Below, piece after piece: positions 1 to 8,689 of a stretch of DNA of 32,572 bases. Below the pieces are notes generated by a model, which was given only the letters and a program-made list of their open reading frames with translations, searched no databases and was not told where the DNA came from. Both the position numbers and the translations under genes were made by a program. Every line of letters begins with the position of its first letter. Within the stretch, counting starts at the first letter, position 1. The DNA is from Candidatus Arthromitus sp. SFB-turkey (lineage in GTDB: Bacteria > Bacillota > Clostridia > Clostridiales > Clostridiaceae): NCBI RefSeq assembly GCF_001655775.1, contig NZ_LXFF01000034.1, forward strand, positions 1-32,572, read 5' to 3'.

Positions 1-1
1 T

Positions 2-739
2 GAACCAAGCACTAGAACTCAAAATTCTTATTCCATAGCGGTTATGCGCTTAGGTGGACAAGTTATTACATTTGATAGAGAAGTTTCTTCTATGAAAAAA
101 GGTGAAACTTTTTATGATACTGTAAAAACATTTGAAGCTTTAGGATGTGATGCGGCTATTATTCGTCATAGTGAAAATGAATATTATAAGCAACTTAAAA
201 ATATAAAAATGCCTATACTTTCAGGTGGTGATGGTACAGGAAATCATCCTTCACAATCGCTTCTTGATTTGCTTACGATTAGGCAAGAATTTGATTGCTT
301 TGAAGGATTAAATGTATGTATAGTAGGAGATATTGTTCATTCTCGTGTTGCACATACTAATATAGAAGTTATGAAAAGATTAAAGATGAATGTTTATACA
401 TCTGGACCGCAAGAATTTAAGGAAGAAGGTCTTAATTATATTGATTTTCATAAAGCTGTAAAAGAAATGGATGTTATTATGCTTTTGAGAATTCAAAATG
501 AAAGATTGACTTCTAGTATGGTGTTAAGTAAAGAGGAATACAATAAAAATTTTGGTCTTAATAGAAATATAGTTGAATTGATGAAGGAAAAAGCAATCAT
601 AATGCATCCTGCTCCATTTAATCGTGGTGTTGAGATTGATGATGAATGTGTTGAATGTGAGAAAAGTAGAATTTTTAAACAAATGTCAAATGGTGTGTTT
701 GTAAGAATGGCTATTGTAGAGCGTGCCTTGAAAGATTGA
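2..739 (+). CDS. pyrB: Aspartate carbamoyltransferase catalytic chain, 5' end cut by the window
   Basis: This enzyme condenses carbamoyl phosphate with aspartate to give carbamoyl aspartate, the committed step of pyrimidine synthesis in the cytoplasm. The frame is already open at base 2 and begins with EPSTRT, the carbamoyl-phosphate-binding STRT motif of transcarbamylases, so the ATG at 44 is internal and the true start lies upstream of the window. The C-terminal signature HPAPFNRGVEI, which contributes to the aspartate-binding side, is present. About 245 residues are visible of a family usually near 300. No pyrI regulatory subunit gene follows; the next gene is pyrC after 171 bases. Family assignment is direct from motifs; membership in the pyr operon is clear from gene order. 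Confidence 0.95.
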   Translation, partial: EPSTRTQNSYSIAVMRLGGQVITFDREVSSMKKGETFYDTVKTFEALGCDAAIIRHSENEYYKQLKNIKMPILSGGDGTGNHPSQSLLDLLTIRQEFDCFEGLNVCIVGDIVHSRVAHTNIEVMKRLKMNVYTSGPQEFKEEGLNYIDFHKAVKEMDVIMLLRIQNERLTSSMVLSKEEYNKNFGLNRNIVELMKEKAIIMHPAPFNRGVEIDDECVECEKSRIFKQMSNGVFVRMAIVERALKD

Positions 740-847
740 TATGAATTAAATTGAGTGTTTAAAAAATTAAAGTGTACTTTGTTTTAAAAAATAAATTTTA
801 AAATTTTAAAAAAACATATAGTAAATTATGTTTAAATGTTATAGAAT

Positions 848-873
848 GATACCTAGTGTATCTTTTATGTATC
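848..873. promoter_or_regulatory. Competing short dyads in the pyrB-pyrC gap
   Basis: GATAC at 848-852 can pair with GTATC at 858-862 or, as TGATAC/GTATCA (847-852 with 869-874), with a second copy farther downstream, so two mutually exclusive hairpins are possible. There is no U-tract, so this is not a terminator. A TATGATAGAAT-like stretch at 883-893 could be a weak -10 for an internal promoter. No PyrR-binding-loop consensus was recognised. Function is a guess: an operator, an mRNA processing site or nothing. Confidence 0.25.
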
Positions 874-910
874 ACTTAAATTTATGATAGAATGAAGGGA
901 GGTCTCTTAA

Positions 911-2200
911 ATGAAAATTTTATTTAAGAATGGAATTGTTTATGTTAATGGGAATTTTAAAAAGTCTGATGTATTAATTCAAGATGGTATTGTTGTTGAT
1001 ATTCAAAGAGAAATTTCTTTGGATGATGTTGTTATTGTTGATTTAAATAATTTACATATATTGCCGGGTTTTGCAGATGTACATGTACATTTACGTGAAC
1101 CCGGTTTTTTTTATAAAGAGACCATTTTAAGTGGAACAAATGCGGCAGCAAAAGGAGGATTTACCCTTGTATGTAGTATGCCGAATTTAAATCCGGTTCC
1201 AGATAGTGTTGAAAATTTAAAAATTCAGCAGGATATAATTGATCGTGATGCAGTGATAAAAGTTTTGCCACATGCTTCGATTACCAAAAAACAAAGAGGA
1301 AAAGAGTTAGTTGATTTTGAAAGTTTAAGTGAAAAATGTTTTGCTTTCTCTGATGATGGAAGAGGAATACAAAGTCGAGAGATAATGAAAGAAGCTATGG
1401 AGATGGCCAAAAAATTTGGTAAGGCAATAGTAGCTCATTGTGAAGATGAAAGCTTAGTTTGTGGAGGATACATTCATGATGGTGAGTATGCAAAACTTCA
1501 TGGTCATAAAGGTATAAGCTCAGCTAGTGAATATAAACAAGTTCAAAGAGATGTAGAACTATGTGAGGAAGTTGGTGGGCAATATCATGTATGTCATATT
1601 TCAACTAAAGAAACAGTGGACATAGTTAGAAATGCAAAATCTAAAGGATTAAAAGTTAGTTGTGAAACCACCCCTCATTATTTAACTTTTTGTGATATGG
1701 ATTTAAAAGAAGAAGGAAGATTTAAAATGAATCCTCCAATAAGAAGTAGTGAAGATAGAGATGCTTTAATAGAAGGAATTAAAGATGGAACAATTGAGAT
1801 GATAGCAACAGATCACGCACCTCATACTGATGAGGAGAAAAGTAAAGGACTTAAAAGAAGTAATATGGGTGTTGTTGGACTAGAAACAAGTTTTGCAGTA
1901 ATAAATACTTTTATGGTTAATACAGGACATATTAGTTTTGAAAAATTAGTTGAATTAATGAGTATTAATCCTAGAAAAATTTTTGGTTTAGAATATGGAA
2001 TTAGCGTAGGTAAAAAAGCAGATTTTACTATTGTTGATAGAAATAAAGAATGGATAGTTAATCCAGATGAGTTTGTTTCAAAAGGAAAATCTACACCATT
2101 TGAAGGTATGAAACTTACTGGTGATATTTTGTTTACTATTTGTGATGGAAAAATTGTATACAATAAATTAATTAATATAAATGAAGGAGGAAGGGCTTAA
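911..2200 (+). CDS. pyrC: Dihydroorotase (type I, binuclear metal)
   Basis: Cyclises carbamoyl aspartate to dihydroorotate, the third pyrimidine step. The protein has 429 residues, normal for the Gram-positive type. Metal ligands can be read: H58 and H60 in HVHLREPG, an aspartate pair at about 148-149 (FSDDGRG) where the bridging acid is expected, H176 in VAHCEDE, H229 in VCHIS, and D301 in ATDHAPHT. The start is fixed by GGGAGG at 897-902, eight bases before the ATG. The end of the gene carries a strong AAGGAGG (2184-2190) placed as if for a next gene, but carB begins only at 2221 and no carA is present between them. Confidence in function is high. Confidence 0.97.
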   Translation: MKILFKNGIVYVNGNFKKSDVLIQDGIVVDIQREISLDDVVIVDLNNLHILPGFADVHVHLREPGFFYKETILSGTNAAAKGGFTLVCSMPNLNPVPDSVENLKIQQDIIDRDAVIKVLPHASITKKQRGKELVDFESLSEKCFAFSDDGRGIQSREIMKEAMEMAKKFGKAIVAHCEDESLVCGGYIHDGEYAKLHGHKGISSASEYKQVQRDVELCEEVGGQYHVCHISTKETVDIVRNAKSKGLKVSCETTPHYLTFCDMDLKEEGRFKMNPPIRSSEDRDALIEGIKDGTIEMIATDHAPHTDEEKSKGLKRSNMGVVGLETSFAVINTFMVNTGHISFEKLVELMSINPRKIFGLEYGISVGKKADFTIVDRNKEWIVNPDEFVSKGKSTPFEGMKLTGDILFTICDGKIVYNKLININEGGRA

Positions 2201-2220
2201 ATAAAAGCCTGAAAAAGATT
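2184..2220 (+). promoter_or_regulatory. Distant Shine-Dalgarno and hairpin before carB
   Basis: AAGGAGG at 2184-2190 is followed by a hairpin with stem GGCTT (2194-2198) and AAGCC (2205-2209), loop 2199-2204, then 11 bases to the carB ATG at 2221. No Shine-Dalgarno lies at a normal distance. If the hairpin folds, the gap between AAGGAGG and the ATG shrinks from 30 to about 14 bases, which could allow initiation. Alternatively the site is the relic of the start of a deleted carA. Both readings are inference. Confidence 0.45.
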
Positions 2221-5200
2221 ATGCCAAAAAGAACGGATATTAAAAAAATATTAGTTATAGGTTCAGGACCAATTGTAATAGGTCAAGCAGCGGAGTTTGA
2301 TTATGCAGGTACACAAGCATGTATTGCTTTAAAAGAAGAAGGATATGAAGTTGTTCTTATAAATTCAAATCCTGCAACTATAATGACAGATGTTAAAATG
2401 GCAGATAAAGTTTATATGGAACCACTTACACTTGAGTATGTAGCGAGAATTATTCGTCATGAAAGACCAGACGCAATAGTTCCAGGACTTGGAGGACAAA
2501 CAGGACTTAATCTTTGTGTTCAATTAGGAGAAAAAGGAATTTTAGATGAATGCCAAGTAGAAGTTTTAGGAACGAAGATAGATTCTATTAAGAAAGCAGA
2601 AGATAGAAATTTATTTAAAAAGATGTGCGAAGAAATTGGTGAGCCAGTTATTTCAAGTGAGATTGTTTATTCCTTAGAAGAAGGAATTGAAGCAATGAAA
2701 AGAATTGGACTTCCAGTAGTTTTAAGACCAGCATATACACTTGGAGGAACTGGAGGCGGATTTGCTGACACTGAAGAAGAATTTGTTGAGATGATGGAAC
2801 ATGCACTTGCTCTTTCTCCAGTTCATCAAGTTTTAGTAGAGAAAAGTGTAAAAGGATATCAAGAAATAGAATTTGAGGTAATGCGTGATAAAAATGATAA
2901 AGCTATAGCAATATGTGATATGGAAAATTTCGATCCAGTTGGTATACATACAGGTGACAGTATAGTATTTGCACCGTGTCAAAATCTTAAGAGTGAACAA
3001 CTTTCTATGCTCAAAGCTTCTGCATTAAAAATACTTAAACATTTGGAAATAGAAGGTGGATGTAATATTCAATTTGCACTTAAACCAGGAACAATGGAAT
3101 ATTACCTCATTGAAATTAATCCTCGAGTAAGTCGTTCTTCTGCTTTAGCATCAAAAGCTACAGCTTATCCAATAGCTAGAGTTACAGCAAAAATTGCTAT
3201 TGGTCTTACCCTTGATGAAATATCAATCAGTGGTATTCCAGCTTCAATAGAACCAGCTATTGATTATGTTGTTGCAAAAGTTGCTCGATTCCCATTTGAT
3301 AAATTTACATCAGCTTCAAATAAACTTTCTACACAAATGAAAGCTACTGGTGAAGTTATGAGTCTTGGTCAATCTGTTCAAGAGATTATGCTTAAAGCTG
3401 TAAGAGGTTTAGAAATTGGCGTTGATCATTTTGAAATGGAAAAGTTTAAAAGTTATACGAAAGAACAATTACTTGAAAATATAGCTACACCAACAGATGA
3501 AAGATTATTCTCCCTTTGTGAAGCTATTAGAAAAGGAGCTACTACAGAGGAAATAAATAAGGCAACAGCTATTATGCCACAATTTATTGATATGTTTAGA
3601 GAAGTTATTGACTATGAGGAAGTTATAAAATTAAACGTAAAAAATGTAGAAGTTTTAAGAAAAGCTAAAGATATGGGATTCTCAGACAGTTATATTGCAA
3701 GAATTTGGGGAATGAACAAATTAGAGTTGTTTAGGTTTAGAAAAGAAAATAATATAATGCCTGTTTATCGTATAGTTGATAATGTAAAACATCAACAAGA
3801 ATATGTTCCGTATTTTTATTCATGTTATCATGGACAAAATGAAAGTGTTATAACTGATAAAAAGAAAATTCTAGTTTTAGGTTCAGGACCTATTAGAATT
3901 GGACAAGGGGTAGAGTTTGATTATTCTACAGTTCATTCTGTATGGGCGATTAAAGAGGCAGGTTATGAAGCTATAATTATAAATAACAATCCAGAAACAG
4001 TTTCAACTGATTATACAACAGCAGATAAGTTATACTTTGAACCTCTTACAGTTGAAGATGTTATGAACGTTATTGAAATGGAGAAACCAGAGGGAGTGAT
4101 TGTTTCTCTTGGAGGGCAAACCGCTATTAATCTTGCAAATGACCTTAAAGAACTTGGTGTAAATATTATCGGTACAGATGTTGAAGCAATTGAAAATGCT
4201 GAGAATCGTGATAAGTTTGAAAAAATTATGCACGTTTTAGAAATTCCTGAGCCAAGTGGTCAAGCTGTTACAAATATTGAAGAAGGAATTAAGGTTGCAA
4301 ATAAAATTGGTTATCCTGTTTTAGTTCGACCGTCTTATGTTTTAGGTGGTAGGGCTATGCAAATTGTTCAAGATGATGAGGGATTAAAAAAATATCTTAA
4401 AACAGCAGTTTTAGTTGATGAAGATAAACCAGTTTTAGTTGATAAATATATCATTGGTAAAGAACTTGAGGTAGATGCTATATGTGATGGTAAAGATGTA
4501 TTTATTCCAGGTATAATGGAGCATGTTGAGGAAACTGGTATTCATTCTGGAGATAGTATTTCTGTTTATCCTGTTTACACTATTAGTAAAGAAGTTAAGA
4601 ATAAAATAATTGATTATACTATTAAGTTAGGTTTGGGAATTGGTATTAAAGGTTTATTTAACATTCAATTTATTGTTGATGAATTTGATAATGTTTATGT
4701 TATAGAAGTAAACCCACGTTCTTCAAGAACAGTTCCTTTCTTATCAAAAGCTACAGGAATTCCAATGGCGAATATAGCTACTAAGGTTATGTTAGGACAT
4801 TCTCTTAAATCGCTTGGTTATGGTACTTATGTTCAAGATGAATCAAAAAGATATTATGTAAAAGCTCCAACATTCTCTTTTTCAAAAATAGTAGGACTAG
4901 ATGCTTACCTTTCACCTGAAATGAAATCTACTGGTGAAGCGATTGGATATGATATTAAAATTAATCGTGCATTGTATAAAGCTTTACAAGCTTCTGGAGT
5001 TAAAGTTCAAAATTATGGTACGGTTTTGGTAACTCTTACAGATGGTGACAAACAAAAAGCATTACCTTTATTAAGACGTTTTTATAATTTAGGATTTAAT
5101 ATCGAGGCAACAGAGGGAACGGCTGAATTTTTAAAGAGAAATGGTATTAAAACAAAAGTAAGAGCAAAAATTTCTGATGGTAGTGATGATATTATTGATA

Positions 5201-5397
5201 GTCTTACAAATGGTTATGTAACTTACGTTATTAATACACAAAAAATTGGATCTGATACACAAGAAGATGGATTTTTAATTCGTCGTCATGCAGTTGAAAA
5301 TAATATTGGTGTATTCACAAGTCTTTCTACTGTGAATGTTTTATTAAATGTTTTAGAAGAAATAACTTTACCAGTATCTAGAATAGATGCTGAATAG
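2221..5397 (+). CDS. carB: Carbamoyl-phosphate synthase large chain
   Basis: Makes carbamoyl phosphate from bicarbonate, ammonia and two ATP; ammonia is normally supplied by the CarA glutaminase. The 1058 residues are the usual length. Two homologous ATP-grasp halves are visible, each opening with a GSGPI-IGQ-EFDY motif (about residues 14-27 and 555-570), each with a GGQT and a later LRPAYTLGGTGGG or VRPSYVLGGRAM nucleotide-binding segment, then E-NPR-SRS/T metal-site motifs. The C-terminal 130 residues look like the MGS-type allosteric domain. The start MPKRTDIKKILVIGSG matches the family. What is odd is the neighbourhood: no carA precedes it, and its Shine-Dalgarno is unusually far away. 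Function as a large chain is secure; the ammonia source is unknown from this window. Confidence 0.97.
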   Translation: MPKRTDIKKILVIGSGPIVIGQAAEFDYAGTQACIALKEEGYEVVLINSNPATIMTDVKMADKVYMEPLTLEYVARIIRHERPDAIVPGLGGQTGLNLCVQLGEKGILDECQVEVLGTKIDSIKKAEDRNLFKKMCEEIGEPVISSEIVYSLEEGIEAMKRIGLPVVLRPAYTLGGTGGGFADTEEEFVEMMEHALALSPVHQVLVEKSVKGYQEIEFEVMRDKNDKAIAICDMENFDPVGIHTGDSIVFAPCQNLKSEQLSMLKASALKILKHLEIEGGCNIQFALKPGTMEYYLIEINPRVSRSSALASKATAYPIARVTAKIAIGLTLDEISISGIPASIEPAIDYVVAKVARFPFDKFTSASNKLSTQMKATGEVMSLGQSVQEIMLKAVRGLEIGVDHFEMEKFKSYTKEQLLENIATPTDERLFSLCEAIRKGATTEEINKATAIMPQFIDMFREVIDYEEVIKLNVKNVEVLRKAKDMGFSDSYIARIWGMNKLELFRFRKENNIMPVYRIVDNVKHQQEYVPYFYSCYHGQNESVITDKKKILVLGSGPIRIGQGVEFDYSTVHSVWAIKEAGYEAIIINNNPETVSTDYTTADKLYFEPLTVEDVMNVIEMEKPEGVIVSLGGQTAINLANDLKELGVNIIGTDVEAIENAENRDKFEKIMHVLEIPEPSGQAVTNIEEGIKVANKIGYPVLVRPSYVLGGRAMQIVQDDEGLKKYLKTAVLVDEDKPVLVDKYIIGKELEVDAICDGKDVFIPGIMEHVEETGIHSGDSISVYPVYTISKEVKNKIIDYTIKLGLGIGIKGLFNIQFIVDEFDNVYVIEVNPRSSRTVPFLSKATGIPMANIATKVMLGHSLKSLGYGTYVQDESKRYYVKAPTFSFSKIVGLDAYLSPEMKSTGEAIGYDIKINRALYKALQASGVKVQNYGTVLVTLTDGDKQKALPLLRRFYNLGFNIEATEGTAEFLKRNGIKTKVRAKISDGSDDIIDSLTNGYVTYVINTQKIGSDTQEDGFLIRRHAVENNIGVFTSLSTVNVLLNVLEEITLPVSRIDAE

Positions 5398-5406
5398 AAA
5401 AGTAAA

Positions 5407-5430
5407 TAGCCGGGCTTTTTAGCTCGGCTA
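5407..5430 (+). other. Intercistronic hairpin between carB and pyrK
   Basis: TAGCCGGGC (5407-5415) pairs with GCTCGGCTA (5422-5430) around the loop TTTTTA, nine pairs with one G-U. What follows is A-rich, not U-rich, so it does not look like an intrinsic terminator. It may stabilise the upstream mRNA end or mark a processing site within the operon. Confidence 0.5.
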
Positions 5431-5454
5431 TAATAATAAAAAAGGAGGAAGTTA

Positions 5455-6192
5455 ATGTATAAAAAAAATATTTATACTGTTTTGGAAAATAAGAGAATAG
5501 CAAAAAATATTTTTTATATGGCGTTAGAAGGAGATACGTCTTTTATAACTGCTCCAGGACAATTTATTAATATTGAAATAGAAGGATTTTATCTTAGAAG
5601 ACCTATTTCTGTATGTGATTTTTATAATGATAAAATTATTATAATTTATAAAGTTGTGGGTGCAGGAACAAAAGCTATGTCAACTATGGGTGTTGGAACA
5701 AAACTAGATATTCTTACTGGACTTGGAAATGGATTTACAGTTAAAGATGAAAGTAAAAATCCTTTAGTTATTGGTGGAGGAGTTGGAGTGCCACCTATGT
5801 ATGGTTTAACAAAATTTTTAGTTAAAAAAGGTATTAGCCCTAAAATTATATTGGGATTTAATAGTAAAGAAGATGTATTTTTTGAAAAAGAATTTAAAAA
5901 ATTTGGATGTGAAGTTTACATAACAACAAATGATGGAAGTTATGGAACAAAAGGATTTGTTACAGATGTTATAGAGAAGCTATTAAATTATGATTATTTT
6001 TATGCTTGTGGACCTATTCCAATGCTTAGAGCAGTTTCAAATGTAACTAATTGTTCTGGACAACTTTCTTTTGAAGAAAGAATGGGTTGTGGTTTTGGAG
6101 CTTGTATGGGATGTAGTTGTGATACTCTTACAGGATATAAACGTGTTTGTAAAGAAGGTCCTGTATGGTTGAAGGAGGAAATTAAATGGTAA
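5455..6192 (+). CDS. pyrK: Dihydroorotate dehydrogenase electron-transfer subunit
   Basis: Carries electrons from the PyrD flavin through its FAD and a [2Fe-2S] cluster to NAD+, as part of the class 1B dihydroorotate dehydrogenase. The 245 residues show the FAD-binding RRPISVCD (48-55), the glycine-rich nucleotide-binding GGGVGVPPMYG (107-117) and four C-terminal cysteines at 212, 217, 220 and 232 with the spacing of the PyrK iron-sulfur site. AAGGAGG lies just before the ATG. It overlaps pyrD by 7 bases (ATGGTAA), so the two partners are translationally coupled. Its presence shows that this organism uses the NAD-dependent 1B enzyme, not the fumarate-dependent 1A type. Confidence 0.96.
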   Translation: MYKKNIYTVLENKRIAKNIFYMALEGDTSFITAPGQFINIEIEGFYLRRPISVCDFYNDKIIIIYKVVGAGTKAMSTMGVGTKLDILTGLGNGFTVKDESKNPLVIGGGVGVPPMYGLTKFLVKKGISPKIILGFNSKEDVFFEKEFKKFGCEVYITTNDGSYGTKGFVTDVIEKLLNYDYFYACGPIPMLRAVSNVTNCSGQLSFEERMGCGFGACMGCSCDTLTGYKRVCKEGPVWLKEEIKW

Positions 6193-7094
6193 ATACAAAA
6201 GTAACTTTATCTGGATGGCAATTAGATAATCCTATAATTCCTGCTTCTGGAACCTTTGGATATGGAGTTGAATTCAAGGATTTTTATGATATAAATATTT
6301 TGGGAAGTTTTTCTTTTAAAGGAACAACAAAAAATCCTCGTTTTGGGAATCCTACACCTAGAATTGCAGAAACACCTATGGGAATGATAAATTCTGTTGG
6401 TTTACAAAATCCTGGTATTGATGCAGTAATAAATTATGAGTTGCCGAATCTTAAGAAATTTTTTAATAAAAAGGTTATTGCGAATATATCTGGATTTTCT
6501 GTTGATGAATATGTACATTGTTGTAGTCTTATTGATAAAGAAAGTCAGGTTGGTATAATTGAGGTTAATGTATCTTGTCCAAATGTCAAATGTGGTGGAA
6601 TTGCTTTTGGTACTGATCCAAAAAATGTTTTTGAGGTTACAAAGTCAATAAAAGAAGTTACTACAAAACCTGTTTACATAAAGTTAAGTCCAAATGTAAC
6701 TGATATTGTTTCTATTGCTAAATCTGCAGAAGAGGCTGGTGCAGATGGTATTAGTCTTGTTAATACGTTTTTAGGAATGAGAATAGATTTAAACACTGGA
6801 AAACCTGTAATTGCTAATGTTATGGGAGGAGTTTCAGGACCTGCAATTTTTCCAATAGCTCTTAGAATGGTTTATCAAGTTTCACGTGCAGTAAAAATTC
6901 CAGTAATAGGAATGGGTGGAATTTCAATTGCAGAAGATGTAATTGAAATGATGTATGCTGGAGCTAAAGCAGTTCAGGTTGGATCGGCTAATCTTAAAAA
7001 TCCATATGCGTGTAAAGAAATTATTGAAAATTTACCTAAAGTTATGGAACGATATGGTATTAAAGATTTAAACGATATAATAGGTAAAGTTTAA
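6186..7094 (+). CDS. pyrD: Dihydroorotate dehydrogenase, class 1B catalytic subunit
   Basis: Oxidises dihydroorotate to orotate with FMN in a TIM barrel. The 302 residues carry NVSCPN at 128-133, with C131 as the catalytic base typical of class 1 enzymes, SFKGTT (43-48) and the C-terminal phosphate-binding segments GMGGI and VGSANL. The gene overlaps pyrK and is followed by pyrF after 11 bases. The pairing with PyrK makes the 1B assignment firm. Confidence 0.97.
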   Translation: MVNTKVTLSGWQLDNPIIPASGTFGYGVEFKDFYDINILGSFSFKGTTKNPRFGNPTPRIAETPMGMINSVGLQNPGIDAVINYELPNLKKFFNKKVIANISGFSVDEYVHCCSLIDKESQVGIIEVNVSCPNVKCGGIAFGTDPKNVFEVTKSIKEVTTKPVYIKLSPNVTDIVSIAKSAEEAGADGISLVNTFLGMRIDLNTGKPVIANVMGGVSGPAIFPIALRMVYQVSRAVKIPVIGMGGISIAEDVIEMMYAGAKAVQVGSANLKNPYACKEIIENLPKVMERYGIKDLNDIIGKV

Positions 7095-7105
7095 AGGAGG
7101 ATAAT

Positions 7106-7804
7106 ATGAAAAGAGATGTAATTATTGCTTTAGATTTTAAAGATGGTAAAACTGCTTTAAATTTTTTGGATAAATTTGTTGATAAAAAATTATTTGTAAA
7201 AGTTGGTATGGAGCTTTTTTATGCTGAAGGACCTTCTATAGTTAAAGAGATTAAAGAAAGAGGACATAAAATATTTTTGGATTTAAAACTTCATGATATT
7301 CCAAACACTGTAAAGGGAGGAATGAGAAGTTTATCTCATTTAGGAGTTGACATTGTTAATGTTCATGCTGCAGGAACTATTAGTATGATGAAAGCAGCTT
7401 TAGAAGGAAGTATAAGAGAAGACGGAACTCGTCCTCTTGTGATTGCAGTTACTCAACTTACATCAACAAGTGAGGAAAGAATGAAAGAAGAATTGCTTAT
7501 AGAATCAAAAATAAATGATACTATAGTTCATTACGCAAAAAATGCTAAAAAAGCAGGACTTGATGGAGTAGTTTGTTCTCCATTAGAGGCAGGAATGGTA
7601 AAGAATGCTGTGGGAATGGATTTTATAACCGTAACTCCTGGAGTAAGATTTGATGATGGAGAAAAAGGAGATCAGGTTCGAGTTACAACTCCTAAAAATG
7701 CTAAAGAGATTGGAACAGATTTTATTGTATTAGGTCGTCCTATTACTCAAGCAGAAAATCCAGTTGAAGTTTATAATCGTTGTGTAAAAGAATTTTGTGA
7801 ATAA
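7106..7804 (+). CDS. pyrF: Orotidine 5'-phosphate decarboxylase
   Basis: Final step of UMP synthesis, decarboxylating OMP. The 232 residues match the short bacterial form. The catalytic D-x-K-x-x-D array is seen in LDLKLHDIPNT (D59, K61, D64), and the phosphate-gripping end VLGRPIT is present near the C-terminus. AAAGGAGG precedes the ATG. The gene sits between pyrD and pyrE in one transcript. Confidence 0.97.
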   Translation: MKRDVIIALDFKDGKTALNFLDKFVDKKLFVKVGMELFYAEGPSIVKEIKERGHKIFLDLKLHDIPNTVKGGMRSLSHLGVDIVNVHAAGTISMMKAALEGSIREDGTRPLVIAVTQLTSTSEERMKEELLIESKINDTIVHYAKNAKKAGLDGVVCSPLEAGMVKNAVGMDFITVTPGVRFDDGEKGDQVRVTTPKNAKEIGTDFIVLGRPITQAENPVEVYNRCVKEFCE

Positions 7805-7825
7805 TTAAAGGAAGGAAAATTAATT

Positions 7826-8458
7826 ATGGAAAAGAAAATTGCAAAACATTTGTTAGATATAGGAGCGGTATTTCTTAGACCAGATAAACCTTTTGTTTGG
7901 GCATCTGGAATTGAAAGTCCTATTTATTGTGATAATAGACTTACACTTTCTTATCCTGAAGTGAGAAAAGATGTTGAAGAAGGTTTAGCAGAACTTATTA
8001 AAAAAGAGTATTCAGAATGTGAAGGAGTTTTTGGAACATCAACAGCTGGAATTGCTCATGCTGCAATTGTATCAGAAATTTTGGAATTGCCTATGGGATA
8101 TGTTCGTGGAAGTGCCAAAGATCATGGAAGGACAAATCAAATAGAAGGAAAAGTAGTAGAAGGGAGTAAAGTTGTTGTGGTTGAAGATCTTATTTCTACT
8201 GCTGGAAGTTGTGTTGATGTTGTAAATGTTCTTAGAAATGCAAACTGTGATGTTTTGGGAATTGTTTCAATTTTTACATATGGAATGAAAAAAGGAATTG
8301 ATAATCTTAAAAAAAATAATGTGAGAAATATTTCTTTATGTAATTTAGATGCTTTAGTTGAAGTTGCTGTGGAATATGGATTCATTAAAGAAAGTGATGT
8401 TAAGAAAATTATTACTTTTCGTGAAAATCCTTCTGATTCAATTTGGAAAGATATGTAA
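7826..8458 (+). CDS. pyrE: Orotate phosphoribosyltransferase
   Basis: Transfers phosphoribosyl from PRPP to orotate, giving OMP for PyrF. The 210-residue protein has the PRPP-binding motif VVVVEDLISTAGS at 116-128 and the basic flexible-loop region RGSAKDHGR at 94-102. GGAAGG precedes the ATG. It is the last gene of the operon and is followed by a terminator at 8482-8518. Confidence 0.97.
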   Translation: MEKKIAKHLLDIGAVFLRPDKPFVWASGIESPIYCDNRLTLSYPEVRKDVEEGLAELIKKEYSECEGVFGTSTAGIAHAAIVSEILELPMGYVRGSAKDHGRTNQIEGKVVEGSKVVVVEDLISTAGSCVDVVNVLRNANCDVLGIVSIFTYGMKKGIDNLKKNNVRNISLCNLDALVEVAVEYGFIKESDVKKIITFRENPSDSIWKDM

Positions 8459-8481
8459 TAAAAATTATAAATTTTATTTTG

Positions 8482-8518
8482 AAAATTCTTATCGTGTTTA
8501 TCGTTAGGAATTTTTTTT
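8482..8518 (+). terminator. Intrinsic terminator of the pyr operon
   Basis: AAAATTCTTA (8482-8491) pairs with TAGGAATTTT (8505-8514), one G-U, with a 13-base loop and a run of eight T at 8511-8518. It lies 23 bases after the pyrE stop codon. Confidence 0.85.
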
Positions 8519-8622
8519 GCATGAAATCATGAAATATATAATATGTTAAAAATAAATTATAATTAAATTACAAAAAAAAATCAACATATTATAAAGATTA
8601 ACAAAATAGTTACGAAAAAAGA

Positions 8623-8651
8623 TTGAAAAACAATTTCAAAAAATGTATAAT
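8623..8651 (+). promoter_or_regulatory. Sigma-A type promoter of the DUF4214 secreted protein gene
   Basis: TTGAAA at 8623-8628 and a perfect TATAAT at 8646-8651 are separated by exactly 17 bases. The expected start of transcription is near 8658, about 32 bases before the ATG at 8690. The rest of the gap 8519-8622 is AT-rich and shows nothing else. Confidence 0.85.
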
Positions 8652-8689
8652 TGTACTCAGATAAAAATTAATTAGTATAGGAGTTTGTT

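Noticed and set aside
740-910. PyrR-type attenuator between pyrB and pyrC
   Set aside because: No PyrR-binding loop consensus and no terminator with a T-tract were found; only short dyads are present.
1225-1410. Minus-strand open frame of 61 codons within pyrC
   Set aside because: Lies fully antisense to a well-supported gene, without a ribosome-binding site or recognisable protein features. The same applies to the antisense frames at 1822-2163, 4030-4233, 8137-8385, 11380-11589, 12135-12344, 12634-12834, 16294-16572, 28404-28607 and 30144-30365.
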